Position numbers and translations under genes: made by a program
In this document: piece after piece, positions 1 to 12,812 of the stretch
Position numbering within the stretch: the stretch's first letter is position 1
How the letters are laid out: each line of letters begins with the position of its first letter
DNA from: Ehretia macrophylla
Taxonomy: Eukaryota; Streptophyta; Magnoliopsida; Boraginales; Ehretiaceae
Length of the DNA stretch: 64,000 nt
Reading direction: 5' to 3'
Assembly: GCA_037974665.1 (NCBI GenBank)
Contig: CM075780.1
Coordinates: forward strand, 7,767,660 to 7,831,659
Notes under the pieces: model-generated
What the model was told of the DNA's origin: nothing
What the model saw: the letters and a program-made list of their open reading frames with translations, nothing else
The model's database searches: none

Positions 1-524
1 CAAGATACTTTATCCTCCAATCTCTATTAATGAATCCCACGGAATATTGGGCAAGACAACTTCGCTTCACGTAGAGGCTGGGCCCGCAAACCGAGGGTGT
101 AGGGTTTGTGACCAGGTCTTCGTCGCTCCGGTGCCCATAACTTTTGATCCGTAAGGAGTTACGCGGCGCACTGCATACCATTGCAAAGCTCTCTTAGAGC
201 ACTACGACGGGGGCATCCAGCTTGCTCGCTCTTCCCATTTTTGGAGACCAAAATCGAACGTTTTCATCAGTTTCAGGCCACTTTTCTTGTTTTGCTTTAT
301 TTTTCCATCCCAGATCGTACGTCGTGAACTGTTAAAAGGACGACAACCTGACTCGCGGGACATCAGAGGGCCCTACAACGTGTCGATATAACGTTTTGCA
401 CGCATGCTGCGTTGTTGAAGTGGATGGGTTGTCGTTAAGCCCATTGGGCCTTTTCAATGGGCCATCTCTCTAGGCTGGGATGGTGAACAGTTAACACAAA
501 AAGAAATTGTGCCCTCAACATGAC

Positions 525-644
525 AGGTACGATCATACCAGCACTAATGCACCGGATCCCATCAGAACTCCGAAGTTAAGCGTGCTTGGGCGAGAGTAGT
601 ACTAGGATGGGTGACCCCCTAGAAAGTCCTCGTGTTGAACCCCC
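525..644 (+). rRNA. 5S rRNA: 5S rRNA, unit 1
   Basis: First complete gene. It differs from the 76-copy consensus at G1A, G5A, G97A, G99A and C114A, several of which weaken the terminal helix. The TATA-like box is AAAAAGA, so this copy is probably weak or silent. Confidence 0.9.
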
Positions 645-1201
645 TTTCCAATTTTTTTTTCCCTGCTTAGGGTTGCCAAGATACTTTATCCACCAAATCT
701 CTATTACTGAATCCCACGAAACATTGGGCAAGACAACTTTGCTTCACGTAGAGGCTGGGCCTGCAAACCGAGGGCGTAGGGTTTGTGACCTGGTCTTCGT
801 TGCTCTGGTGCCCATAACTTTTGATCCGTAAGGAGTTACGCGGCGCACAGCATACCGTTGCAATGCTCTCTGAAAGGTCTACGATGGGGGTAGCCACCTT
901 GCTCGCTGTGCCTGTTTTTGGAGACCAAAATCGAACATTTTCAACTGTTTTAGGTTATTTTTCTTCTTTTGCTCTGTTTTTCCATCCCGGATCGTACGTC
1001 GTGAACTGTTAAAAGGACGACAACCTGACTCGCTGGACATCAGAGGGCCTTACAACGTGTTGATATCACGTCTTGCAAGGATGCTGCGTTGTTGAAGCGG
1101 ATGGGTTGTCGTTAAGCCCATTGGCCCTTTTGAATGGGCCATCTCTCTAAGCTGGAACTATGAATAGTTAATAAATAAAGGAATTGTGCCCTCAACATGA
1201 C

Positions 1202-1321
1202 GGGTGCAATCATACCAGCACTAATGCATCGGAACCCATCAGAACTCTGAAGTTAAGCGTGCTTGGGTGAGAGTAGTACTAGGATGGGTGACCCCTTGGG
1301 AAGTCCTCGTGTTGCACCCCC
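1202..1321 (+). rRNA. 5S rRNA: 5S rRNA, unit 2
   Basis: Changes: G7A, C29T, T33A, C47T, C67T, C95T; four fall in CpG sites. TATA-like box ATAAAGG. Confidence 0.93.
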
Positions 1322-1878
1322 TTTTCAATTTTTTTTGCCCTAGTTAGGGTTGCCAAGATACTTTATCCACCAAATCTCTATTACTGAATCCCACGAAACA
1401 TTGGGCAAGACAACTTCGCTTCACGTAATGGCTGGGCCCGCAAACCGAGGGCATAGGGTTTGTGACCAAGTCTCCGTCGCTCCGGTAACCATAACTTTTG
1501 ATCCGTAAGGAGTTACGTGGTGCACAGCATACCGTTGCAAAGCTCTCTGAGTGCTCTACGACGGGGACAGCCAGCTTGCTCACTATGCCCCTTTTTGGAG
1601 ATCAAAATCGAACATTTTCATCTATTTCAGGTTATTTTTCTTCTTTTGCTCTGTTTTTCTGTCCCGGATCGTACGTCGTGAACAGTTAAAAGGACGACAA
1701 CCTGACTCGCGGGACATCAGAGGGCCCTACAACGTGTTGATATCACGTCTTGCGAGGATGCTGCGTTGTTGAAGCGGATGGGTTGTCGGTAAGCCCATTT
1801 GGCCTTTTGAATGGGCCATCTCTCTAGGCTGGGACTGTGAACAGTTAACACATAAAGGAATTGTGCCCTCAACATGAC

Positions 1879-1998
1879 GGGTGCGATCATACCAGCATTA
1901 ATGCACCGGATCCCATCAGAACTCCGAAGTTAAGCGTGCTTGGGCGAGAGTAGTACTAGGATGGGTGACCCCCTGGGAAGTCCTCTTGTTGCACCCCC
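1879..1998 (+). rRNA. 5S rRNA: 5S rRNA, unit 3
   Basis: Near consensus: C20T and G108T only. TATA-like box ATAAAGG and C at -1, so a plausible active copy. Confidence 0.96.
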
Positions 1999-2553
1999 TT
2001 TTCAATTTTTTTTGCCCTGGTTAGGGTTGACAAGATACTTTATCTACCGAATCTCTATTACTGAATCCCACGAAACATTGGGTAAGACAATGTCGTTTCA
2101 CGTAGAAGCTGGGCCCGCAAACCGATGGCGTAGGGTTTGTGACCAGGTCTCCGTCGCCCGGTGCCTATAACTTTTGATCCGTAAGGAGTTACGCGGCGCA
2201 CAACATACTGTTGCAAAGCTCTCTGACAGCTCTATGATGGGGGCAGCTAGCGTGCTCGCTGTTCCCGTTTTTGGAGCCCAAAATCGAACGTTTTCATCAG
2301 TTTCGGGCTACTTTTCTTCTTTTGCTCTGTTTTTCCGTCCCGGATCTTACGTCGTGAACTGTTAAAAGGACGACAACCAGACTCGCGGGACATCAGAGGG
2401 CCGTACAACGTGTCGATATCACATCTTGGAAACATCTGCGTTGTTGAAGCGGATGGGTTGTCGTTAAGCCCATCGGGACTTTTGAATGGGCCATCTCTCT
2501 AGGCTGGGACTGTGAACCGTTAACACATAAAGGAATTGTGCCCTCAACATCAC

Positions 2554-2673
2554 GGGTGCGATTATACCAGCACTAATGCACCAGATCCCATCAGAACTCT
2601 GAAGTTAATTATGCTTGGGCGAGAGTAGTACTAGGATGGGTAACCACCTGGGAAGTCCCGGTGTTGCACCCCC
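2554..2673 (+). rRNA. 5S rRNA: 5S rRNA, unit 4, degenerate
   Basis: Ten changes, including three adjacent ones at 56-58 in the A-box region of the internal promoter, plus C10T, G30A, C47T, G89A, C93A, T106C and C107G. Probably not functional. Confidence 0.88.
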
Positions 2674-3230
2674 TTTTCAATTTTTTTTGCCCTGGTTAGG
2701 GTTGCCAAGATACTATATCCACCAAATCTCTATTACTGAATCCCACGGAACATTGGGCAAGACAACTTCGCTTCACGTAGAGGCTTGGCCCGCAAACCGA
2801 GGGGGGAGGGTTTGTGACCAGGTCTTCGTGGCTCCGGTGCCCATAACTTTTGATCCGTAAGGAGTTACGCGGCGCACAACATACCGTTGCAAAGCTCTCT
2901 CAGAGCTCTACGACGGGGGCAGCCACCTTGCTCGATGTGCCCCTTTTTGGAGCTCAAAATCGAACGTTTTCACCATTTTCAGGCCACTTTACTTCTTTTG
3001 CTTGGTTTTTCCGTCCCGGATCGTACGTCGTGAACTATTAAAAGGATGACAACCTGACTCGCGGGACATCAGAGGGCCCTACATCGTGTCGATATCACTT
3101 CTTGCTAGCATGCTGCGTTGTTGAAGCGGATGGGCTGTCGTTAAGCCCATTGGGCCTTTTGAATGAGCCATCTCTCTAGGCTGGGACGGTGAACAGTTAA
3201 CACATAAAGGAATTGTGCCCTCAACATAAC

Positions 3231-3350
3231 GGGTGCGATCAAACCAGCACTAATGCACCAGATCCCATCAGAACTCCGAAGTTAAGCGTGCTTGGGTGAG
3301 AGTAGTACTAGGATTGGTGACCCCCTGGGAAGCCCTCGTGTTGCCCCCCC
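3231..3350 (+). rRNA. 5S rRNA: 5S rRNA, unit 5
   Basis: Changes: T12A, G30A, C67T, G85T (C-box region), T103C, A115C. TATA-like box ATAAAGG. Confidence 0.92.
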
Positions 3351-3907
3351 TTTTCAATTTTTTTTGCCCTGGTTAGGGTTGCCAAGATAGTTTATCCACC
3401 AAATCTCTATTACTGAATCCCACGGAACATTGGGCAAGACAACTTCGCTTCACGTAGAGGCTGGGCCTGCAAACCGAGGGCGTAGGATTTGTGACCAGGT
3501 CTCCGTCGCTCCGGTGCCCATCACTTTTGATCCGTAAGGAGTTACGCGGCGCACAGCATACTGTTGCAAAGCTCTTTGAGAGCGCTACGACGGGGGCAGC
3601 CAGCTTGCTCGCTGTGCCCATTTTTGGAGACCAAAATCGAACGTTTTCATCAGTTTTAGGCCACTTTTCTTCTTTTGCTCTGTATTTTCATCCCGGATCG
3701 TACGTCGTGAACTGTTAAAAGGACGACAACCTGACTCGCCGGACATCAGAAGGCCCTACAACGTGTCGATATAACATCTTGTGAGGATGCTGCGTTGTTG
3801 AAGCGGATGGGTTGTCGTTAAGCCCATTGGGCCTTTTGAATGTGCCATCTATCTAGGCTGGGACTGTGAACAGTTAACACATAAAGGAATTGTGCCCTCA
3901 ACATAAC

Positions 3908-4027
3908 GGGTGCGATCATACCAGCACTAATACACCGGATCCCATCAGAACTCCGAAGTTAAGGGTGCTTGGGCGAGAGAAGTACAATGACGGGTGACCC
4001 CTTGGGAAGTCATCGTGTTGCACCCCC
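3908..4027 (+). rRNA. 5S rRNA: 5S rRNA, unit 6, degenerate
   Basis: Changes: G25A, C57G, T73A, T79A, G81T, T84C, C95T, C105A. They cluster over the A box to C box interval, so internal promoter function is doubtful. Confidence 0.89.
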
Positions 4028-4583
4028 TTTTCAATTTTTTTTGCCCCAGTTAGGGTTGTCAAGATACTTTATCCACCAAATCTCAATTACTGAATCCCAC
4101 TGAACATTGGGCAAGACAACTTCGTTTAACGTAGAGGCTGGGACCACAAACCGAGGGCGTAGGGTTTGTTACCAGGTCTCTGTCGCTCCCGTGCCCATAA
4201 CTTTTGATCCGTAAGGAGTTACGCGGCGCACAGCATACCGTTGCAAAGCTCTCTGAGAGCTCTACGACGGGGGCAGCCAGTATGTTCACTGTGTCCTTTT
4301 TGGAGCCCAAAATCGAACGTTTTCATCAGTTTTAGGCCACTTTTCTTCTTTTGCTCTGTTTTTCCGTCCCGGATCGTACGTCGTGAACTGTTAAAAGGAC
4401 GACAACCAGACTCGCGGGACATCAGAGGGCCCTACAACGTGTTGATATCACGTCTTGCCAGGATGCTGCGTTGTTGAAGCGGATGGGTTGTCGTTAAGCC
4501 CATTGGGCCTTTTGAATGGGCCATCTCTCTAGGCTGAGACTGTGAACCGTTAACACATATAGGAATTGTGCCCTCAACATGAC

Positions 4584-4702
4584 GGGTGCGATCATACCAG
4601 CACTAATGCACCGGATCCCATCAAAACTCCGAAGTTAAGCGTGCTTGGGCGATAGTAGTACTTGGATAGGTGATCCCTTGGGAAGTCCTCGTGTCGCACC
4701 CC
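4584..4702 (+). rRNA. 5S rRNA: 5S rRNA, unit 7
   Basis: Changes: G41A, G70T, A80T, G85A, C91T, C95T, T112C, and one C missing from the 3' C run (119 nt). First unit with the alternative TATA-like box ATATAGG. Confidence 0.9.
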
Positions 4703-5258
4703 TTTTCAATTTTTTTTGCCCTGGTTAAGGTTGCCAAGATACTTTATCCAACAAATCTCTATTACTGAATCACATGGAACATTGGGCAAGACAACTTCGT
4801 TTCACGTAGAGGCTGGGCCAGCAAACCGAGGGCGTAGGGTTTGTGACCAGGTCTCTGTCGCTCCGGTGCCCATAACTTTTGATCCGTAAGGAGTTACGCG
4901 GCGCACAGCATACCGTTGCAAAGCTCTTTGAGAGCTCTACGACGGGGGCAGCCAGCTTGCTCGTTGTGCCCATTTTTAGAGCCCAAAATCGAACGTTTTC
5001 ATCTTTTTAGGCCACTTTTCTTCTTTTACTCTGTTTTTCCATTGAGGATCGTACGTCGTGAACTATTAAAAGGACGACAACCTTACTCGCGGGACATCAG
5101 AGGGCCCTACAACGTGTCGATATCAAGTCTTGCAAGCATGCCAGTGTGTTGAAGCTGATGGGTTGTCGTTAAGCCCATTGGACCTTTTGAATGGGCCATC
5201 TCTCTAGGCTGGGACTGTGAACAGTTAACACATAAAGGAATTGTGCCCTAAACATCAC

Positions 5259-5378
5259 GGGTGCGATCATACCGGCAATAATGAACCGGATCCCATCAAA
5301 ACTCTGAAGTTAAGCGTGCTTGGGTGAGAGTAGTACTATGATGGGTGACCCCCTGGGAAGTCCTCGTGTAGCACCCCC
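5259..5378 (+). rRNA. 5S rRNA: 5S rRNA, unit 8
   Basis: Changes: A16G, C20A, C26A, G41A, C47T, C67T, G81T, T112A. TATA-like box ATAAAGG. Confidence 0.9.
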
Positions 5379-5935
5379 TTTTCAATTTTTTTTGCCCTGG
5401 TTAGGGTTGTCAAGATACTTTATCCACCAAATCTCTATTACTAAATCCCACTGAACATTGGGCAAGAAAACTTCGTTTCACGTAGAGGTTGGGCCCGCAA
5501 ACCGAGGGCATAGGGTTTGTGATCAGGTCTCCGTCGCTCCGGAGCCCATAACTTTTGATCTGTAAGGAGTTACGCGGCGCACAACATACCGTTGCGAAGC
5601 TCTCTGAGAGCTCTACGACGAGGGTAGCCAGCATGCTTGTTTTTCCCATTTTTGGAGCCCAAAATCGAATATTTTCATCAGTTTCAGGGCACTTTTCTTC
5701 ATTTGCTCTGTTTTTTTGTGCCGGATCGTACGTTGTGAACTATTAAAAGGACGACAACCTGACTTGCGGGACATCAGAGGGCCCAACAACATGTCGATAT
5801 CACGTCTTGCAAGCATGTTGCGTTGTTGAAGCGGATGGGTTGTTGTTAAGCCCATTGGGCCTTTTGAATGGGCCATCTCTCTAGGCTGGGACTGTGAACA
5901 GTTAACACATAAAGGAATTGTGCCCTCAACTTGAC

Positions 5936-6055
5936 GGGTGCGATCATACCAGCATTAATGCACCGGATCCCATCAGAACTCCGAAGTTAAGCGTGCTTGG
6001 GCGAGAGTAGAACTAGGATGGGTGACCCCTTGGGAAGTCCTCGTGTTGCACCCCC
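5936..6055 (+). rRNA. 5S rRNA: 5S rRNA, unit 9
   Basis: Three changes: C20T, T76A, C95T. TATA-like box ATAAAGG. Confidence 0.95.
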
Positions 6056-6610
6056 TTTTCAATTTTTTTTGCCCTGGTTAGGGTTGCCAAGATATTTTAC
6101 CCACAAAATCTCTATTGCTGAATCCCACTGAACATTGGGCAAGACAACTTCATTTCACGTAGAGGCTGGGACCACAAACCGAGGGCGTAGGTTTGTGACT
6201 AGGTCTCCGTCGCTCCGGTGCCCATAACTTTTGATCCGTAAGGAGTTACGCGGCGCACAGCATACCGTTGCAAAGCTCTCTGAGAGCTCTACGACGGCGG
6301 CAGCCAGTATGTTCACTGTGCCCTTTTTGGTGCCCAAAATCGAACGTTTTCATCAGTTTCAGGCCACATTTCATCTTTTGCTCTATTTTTCCGTACCGGA
6401 TCGTACGTCGTGAATTGTTAAAAGGACGACAACCTAACTCACGGGACATTAGAGGGCCCTACAACATGTCAATATCACGTCTTGCGAGGATGCTGCATTG
6501 TTGAAGCGGATGGGTTGTCGTTAAGCCCATTGGGCCTTTTGAATGGGCCATCTCTCTAGGCTGGGACTGTGAACCGTTAACACATATAGGAATTGAGCCC
6601 TCAACATGAC

Positions 6611-6730
6611 GGTTACGATCATACCAGCACTAATGCACCGCATCCCATTAGAACTCCCAAGTTAAGTGTGCTTGGGCGAGAGTAGTACTAGGATGGGTGA
6701 CCCCCTGGAAAGACCTCGTGTTGCACCTCC
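6611..6730 (+). rRNA. 5S rRNA: 5S rRNA, unit 10, divergent subtype
   Basis: Carries the set G3T, C39T, G48C, C57T, T103A, C118T shared with units 13 and 18 (and largely 27), plus G5A, G31C and G99A. G3T and C118T weaken the terminal helix. TATA-like box ATATAGG. Confidence 0.9.
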
Positions 6731-7288
6731 TTTTCAATTTTTTTTGCCCTAGTTAGGGTTGCCAAGATAATTTATCCACCAAATCTCTATTTCTGAATCC
6801 CACGGAACATTGGGCAAGACAACTTCGTTTCACGTAGAGGCTGGGCCAGCAAAATCGAGGGCGTAGGGTTTATGACCAGGCCTCCGTCGCTCCGGTGGCC
6901 ATAACTTTTGATCCGTAAGGAGTTACGCGGTGCACAGCATACCGTTGCAAAGCTCTCTGAGAGCTCTACGATGGGCACAGCCAACTTGCTGGCTATGCTC
7001 ATTTTTGGAGCCCAAAATCGAACGTTTTCATCAGTTTCAGGCTACTTTTCTTCTTTTGCTCTGTTTTTTCGTCCCTGATCGTACGACGTGAACTGTTAAA
7101 AGGATGACAACCTAACTTGCGGGACATCAGAGGGCCCTACAATGTGTCGATATCACGTCTTGCAAGCATGCTGCTTTGTTAAAGTTGATGGGTTGTCGTT
7201 AAGCCCATTGGGCCTTTTGAATCGGCCATCTCTTTAGGCTGGGACTATGAACAGTTAACACATAAAGGAATTGTGCCCTCAACATCAC

Positions 7289-7408
7289 GGGTGCAATCAT
7301 ACCAGCACTAATGAACCAGATCCCATCAGAACTCGGAAGTTAAGCGTGCTTGGGCGAGAGTAGTAATAGGATGGGTGACCCCCTGGGAAGTCCTTGTATT
7401 GCACCCCC
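7289..7408 (+). rRNA. 5S rRNA: 5S rRNA, unit 11
   Basis: Changes: G7A, C26A, G30A, C47G, C78A, C107T, G110A. C47G with C107T/G110A is shared with unit 17. Confidence 0.91.
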
Positions 7409-7964
7409 TTTTCAATTTTTTTTGCCCTGGTCTGGGTTGCCAAGATACTTTATCTACCAAATCTCTATTATTGATTCCCACTGAACATTGGGCAAGACAA
7501 CTTCGTTTCACGTAGAGGTTGGGCCTGCAAACCGAGGGCGTAGGGTTTGTAACCAGGTCTTCGTCGCTCCAGTGCCCATAACTTTTGATCTGTAAGGAGT
7601 TATGCGGCGCACAGCATACCGTTGCAAAGATCTCTGAGAGTTCTACAACGGAGGCAGCTAGAATGCTCGCTATGCCCTTTTTGGAGCCCAAAATCGAAAG
7701 TTTTCATCAATTTCAGGCCACTTTTCTTCTTTTGCTTTGTTTTTCCATCCCGGATCGTGCGTCGTGAACAGTTAAAAGGATGATAACCTGACTCGCGGGA
7801 CATCAGAGGGCACTACAACGAGTTGATATCACGTCTTGCAAGCATGCTGCGTTGTTGAAGCGGATGGGTTATCGTTAAGCCCTTTGGGCCTTTTGAATGG
7901 GCCATCTCTCTAGGCTGGGACTGTGAACCGTTAACACATAAAGGAATTGTGCCCTCAACAAGAT

Positions 7965-8084
7965 GGGTGCGATCATACCAGCACTAATGCACCGGATCCC
8001 ATCAGAACTCGGAAGTTAAGCGTGCTAGGGCGAGAGTAGTACTATGATGGATGACACCCTGGGAAGTCCTCGTGTTGCACCCCC
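7965..8084 (+). rRNA. 5S rRNA: 5S rRNA, unit 12
   Basis: Changes: C47G, T63A, G81T, G87A, C92A; T instead of C at -1. Its spacer is the partner of the unit 17 spacer in a five-unit duplication. Confidence 0.92.
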
Positions 8085-8639
8085 TTTTCAATTTTTTTTG
8101 CCCTGGTTAGGGTTGCCAAGATACTTTATCCACCAAATCTCTATTACTGAATCCCACGGAACATTGGGCATGACAACTTCGCTTCACGTAGAGGCTAGGC
8201 CCGTAAACCGAGGGTGTAGTGTTTGTGACCAAGTCTCCATCGCTCCCGTGCCCATAACTTTTGATCCGTAAGGAGTTACGCGGCGCACAGCATACCGTTG
8301 CAAAGCTCTCTAAGAGCTCTACGACGGCGGCAGCCAGTATGTTCACTGTGCCCTTTTTGGAGCCCAAAATCAAACGTTTTCATCAGTTTCAGGACACTTT
8401 TCTTCTTTTGCTCTGTTTTTTCGTCCCGGATCGCACGTCGTGAATTTTTAAAACGACGACAACCTGACTCGCGGGACATCAGAGGGCCCTACAATGTGTC
8501 GATATCACGTCTTGCGAGGTTGCTTCTTGTTGAAAAGGATGGGTTGTCATTAATCCCATTGGGCCTTTTTAATAGGCCATCTCTCTTGGCTGGGACTGTG
8601 AACCGTTAACACATATAGGAATTGAGCCCTCAACATGAC

Positions 8640-8759
8640 GGTTGCGATCATACCAGCACTAATGCACCGTATCCCATTAGAACTCCCAAGTTAAGTGTGC
8701 TTGGGCGAGAGTAGTACTAGTATGGGTGACCCCATGAGAAGACCTCGTGTTGCACCTCC
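8640..8759 (+). rRNA. 5S rRNA: 5S rRNA, unit 13, divergent subtype
   Basis: Changes: G3T, G31T, C39T, G48C, C57T, G82T, C95A, G98A, T103A, C118T. Nearly identical to unit 18, five units downstream. TATA-like box ATATAGG. Confidence 0.9.
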
Positions 8760-9314
8760 TTTTCAATTTTTTTTCCCCTTGTTAGGGTTGCCAAGATAAT
8801 TTATCCACCAAATCTCTATTACTGAATCCCACGGAACATTGGGCATGACAACTTCGCTTCACGTAGAGGCTGGGCCTGCAAACCGACGGCGTAGGGATGT
8901 GACCAGGTCTCCGTCGCTCCGGTGCCCATAACTTTTGATCCGTAAGGAGTTACGCGGCGCACAGCATACCGTTGCAAAACTCTCTGAGAGCTCTATGACG
9001 GGGGCAGCCAGCTTGGTCGAAGGGCCCTTTTTAGAGCCCAAAATCGAACGTTTTCATCAGTTTTAGACCACTTTTCTTCTTTTGCTCTGTTTTTTCATCC
9101 TGGAACGTACGTCGTGAACTGTTAAAAGGACGACAACCTGACTCGCGGGACAACAAAGGACCCTACAACGTATCGATATCACGTCTTGCGAGGATGCTGC
9201 GTTGTTGAAGCGGATGGGTTGTCGTTAAGCCCATTAGGCCTTTTGAATGGGCCATCTCTCTAAGCTGGGACTGTGAACAGTTAACACATTAAGGAATTGT
9301 GCCCTCAACATGAC

Positions 9315-9432
9315 GGGTGCGATCATACCAGCACTAATGCATCGGATCCCATCAGAACTCCGAAGTTATGCGTGCTTGGCCGAGAGTAGTACTAGGATGG
9401 GTGACCCCCTGGAAGTCCTCGTGTTGCACCCC
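9315..9432 (+). rRNA. 5S rRNA: 5S rRNA, unit 14
   Basis: Changes: C29T, A55T, G66C, one G lost in the 97-99 run and one C lost at the 3' end (118 nt). The G loss, A55T and the TATA variant ATTAAGG are shared with unit 19. Confidence 0.9.
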
Positions 9433-9988
9433 TTTTTCAATTTTTTTTGCCCTGGTTAGGGTTGCCAAGATACTTTATCCACCGAATCTCTATTACTGAA
9501 TCCCACAGAACATTGGGCAAGACAACTTCGCTTCACGTAGAGGCTGGGCCCGCAAACCGAGGGCGTAGGTTTGTGACTAGGTCTCCGTCGCTCCGGTGCC
9601 CATAACTTTTGATCCGTAAGGAGTTACGCGGCGCACAGCATACCGTTGCAAAGCTCTCTGAGAGCTCTACGACGGCGGCAGCCAGTATGTTCACTGTGCC
9701 CTTTTTGGAGCCCAAAATCAAACGTTTTCATCAGTTTCAGGCCACTTTTCTTCTTTTGCTCTATTTTTCCGTCCCGGATTGCACGTCGTGAATTTTTAAA
9801 AGGACGACAACCTGACTCGTAGGACATCAGAGGGCCCTACAATGTGTCGATATCACATCTTGCGAGCTTGCTGCATTGTTGAAGAGGATGGGTTGTCGTT
9901 AAGCCCATTGGGCCTTTTGAATGGGCCATCTCTCTAAGCTGGGACTATGAACCGTTATCACATATAGGAATTGAGCCCTCAACATGAC

Positions 9989-10108
9989 AAGTGCGATCAT
10001 ACTAGCACTAATGCATCGGATCCCATCATAACTCTGAAGTTAAGCGTGCTTGGGCGAGAGTAGTACTAAGATGGGTGACCCCCGGGGAAGACCTCGTGTT
10101 GCACCTCC
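9989..10108 (+). rRNA. 5S rRNA: 5S rRNA, unit 15, degenerate
   Basis: Ten changes: G1A, G2A, C15T, C29T, G41T, C47T, G81A, T96G, T103A, C118T. The first pairs of helix I are disrupted. TATA-like box ATATAGG. Confidence 0.88.
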
Positions 10109-10664
10109 TTTTCAATATTTTTTGCCCTTGTTAGGGTTGCCTTGATAATTTATCCCCCAAATCTCTATTACTGAATCCCACGGAACATTAGGCAAGACAA
10201 CTTCGCTTCACGTAGAGGCTGGGCCCGCAAACCGAGGGCGTAGGGACTGTGACCAGGTCTCCGTCGCTCCGGTGCCTATAGCTTTTGATCCGTAAGGAGT
10301 TACGCGGTGTACAGCATACCGTTGCAAAGCTCTCTGAGAGCTCTACGACGAGGGCAGCCAGCTTGCTCGCTTTGCCCCTTTTTGGAGCCCAAAATCGAAC
10401 GTTTTCATCAATTTCAAGCCACTTTTCTTCTTTTGCTCTATTTTCTCGTCCCGGATCGTATGTCGTGAACTGTTAAAAGGATGACAACCTGACTCGCGGG
10501 ACATCAGAGGGTCTACAACCTGTCGATATCACGTCTTGCAAGCATGTTGCGTTGTTGAAGCGGATGGGTTGTCGTTAAGCCCATTGGGCCTTTTGAATGG
10601 GCCTTCTCACTAGGCTGGGACTGTGAACAGTTAACACATAAAGGAATAGTGCCCTCAACATGAC

Positions 10665-10784
10665 GGTTGCAATCATACCAGCACTAATGCACCGGATCCC
10701 ATCTGAACTCCAAAGTTAATCGTGCTTGGGCGAGAGTAGTACTAGGATGGGTGACCCCCTGGGAAGTCCTCGTGTTGCACCCCC
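10665..10784 (+). rRNA. 5S rRNA: 5S rRNA, unit 16
   Basis: Changes: G3T, G7A, A40T, G48A, G56T. TATA-like box ATAAAGG. Confidence 0.92.
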
Positions 10785-11341
10785 TTTTCAATTTTTTTTG
10801 CCCTGGTTATGGTTGCCAAGATACTTTATCCACCAAATCTCTATTATAGAATCCCACTGAACATTGGGCATGACAACTTCGCTTCACGTAGAGGTTGGGC
10901 CCGCAAACCGAGGGCGTAGGGTTTGTGACCAGGTCTCCGTCGCTCCGGTGCCCATAACTTTTGATCCGTAAGGAGTTATGCGGCGCACAGCATACCGTTG
11001 CAAAGCTCTCTAAGAGCTCTACGACAGGGGCTGCCAGTATGCTCACTGTGCCCATTTTTGGAGCCCAAAATCGAACGTTTTAATCAGTTTCAGGCCACTT
11101 TTCTTCTTTTGCTCTGTTTTTCTATCCCAGATCGTACGTCGTGAACTGTTAAAAGGATGACAACCTGACTCGCAGGACATCAGAGGGCCCTACAACATGT
11201 CGATATCACGTCCTGCGAGGATGCTGCGTTGATGAAGTGGATGGGTTGTCGTAAAGCCCATTGGGCCTTTTGAATGGGCCATCTCTCTAGGCTGGGACTG
11301 TGAACCGTTAACACATAAAGGAATTGTGCCCTCAACATGAC

Positions 11342-11461
11342 GGGTGCGATCATACCAACACTAATGCACCGGATCCCATCAGAACTCGGAATTTAAGAGT
11401 GCTTGGGCGAGAGTAGTACTAGGATGGGTGACCCCCTGGGAAGTCCTTGTATTGCACCCCC
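11342..11461 (+). rRNA. 5S rRNA: 5S rRNA, unit 17
   Basis: Changes: G17A, C47G, G51T, C57A, C107T, G110A. Shares markers with units 11 and 12. Confidence 0.92.
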
Positions 11462-12017
11462 TTTTCAATTTCTTTTGCCCTGGTCAGGGTTGCCAAGATA
11501 CTTTATCCACCAAATCTCTATTATTGAATCCCACGGAACATTGGGCATGACAACTTCGCTTCACGTAGAGGCTGGGCCCGCAAAACGAGGGTGTAGGGTT
11601 TGTGACCAAGTCTCCATCGCTCCCGTGCCCATAACTTTTGATCCGTACGGAGTTACGCGGCGCACAGCATACCGTTGCAAAGCTCTCTAAGAGCTCTACG
11701 ACAGGGGCAGCCTGTATGTTCACTGTGCCCTTTTCGGAGCCCAAAATCAAACATTTTCATCAGTTTCTGGCCACTTTTCTTCTTTTGCTCTATTTTTCCG
11801 TCCCGGATTGCACGTCGTGAATTTTTAAAAGGACGACAACCTGACTCGTAGGACATCAGAGGGCCCTACAATGTGTCGATATCACATCTTGCGAGCTTGC
11901 TGCATTGTTGAAGAGGATGGGTTGTCGTTAAGCCCATTGGGCCTTTTGAATGGGCCATCTCTCTAAGCTGGGACTGTGAACCGTTATCACATATAGGAAT
12001 TGAGCCCTCAACATGAC

Positions 12018-12137
12018 GGTTGCGATCATACCAGCACTAATGCACCGTATCCCATTAGAACTCCCAAGTTAAGTGTGCTTGGGCGAGAGTAGTACTAGCA
12101 TGGGTGACCCCAAGGGAAGACCTCGTGTTGCACCTCC
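12018..12137 (+). rRNA. 5S rRNA: 5S rRNA, unit 18, divergent subtype
   Basis: Changes: G3T, G31T, C39T, G48C, C57T, G82C, C95A, T96A, T103A, C118T; sister copy of unit 13. TATA-like box ATATAGG. Confidence 0.9.
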
Positions 12138-12693
12138 TTTTCAATTTTTTTTGCCCTTGTTAGGGTTGCCTTGATAATTTATCCCCCAAATCTCTATTAC
12201 TGAATCCCACGGAACATTGGGCAAGACAACTTCACTTCACGTAGAGGCTGGGCCCGTAAACCGATGGCGTAGGGTTTGTGACCAGGTCTCCGTCGCTCCG
12301 GTGCCCATAACTTTTGATCCGTAAGGAGTTACGCGGCGCACAGCATACCGTTGCAAAACTCTCTAAGAGCTCTACGACGGGGGCAGCCAGCTTGGTCGAA
12401 GTGCCCTTTTAGGAGCCCAAAATTGAACGTTTTCATCAGTTTTAGGCCACTTTTCTTCTTTTGCTATGTCTTTTCGTCCCGGAACGTACGTCGTGAACTG
12501 TTAAAAGGACGACAACCTGACTCGCGGGACAACAAACGGCCCTACAATGTATCGATATCACGTCTTGCGAGGATGCTGCGTTGTTGAAGCGGATGGGTTG
12601 TCGTTAAGCCCATTAGGCCTTTTGAATGGGCCATCTCTCTAAGCTGGGACTGTGAACAGTTAACACATTAAGGAATTGTGCCCTCAACATGAC

Positions 12694-12812
12694 GGGTGCG
12701 ATCATACCAGCACTAATGCACCGGATCCCATCAGAACTCCGAAGTTATGCGTGCTTGGGCGAGAGTAGTACTAGGATGGGTGACCCCTTGGAAGTCCTCG
12801 TGTTGCACCCCC
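12694..12812 (+). rRNA. 5S rRNA: 5S rRNA, unit 19
   Basis: Changes: A55T, C95T and one G lost in 97-99 (119 nt); TATA variant ATTAAGG. Sister copy of unit 14. Confidence 0.92.

Noticed and set aside
586-831. Recurring open frame of about 81 codons (beginning MGESSTRMGD) in many units, and its minus-strand partners
   Set aside because: It starts inside the 5S rRNA gene and runs through the spacer. It is open in many units only because the same DNA is repeated, and is broken by frameshifts or stops in others. No domain, no codon bias.
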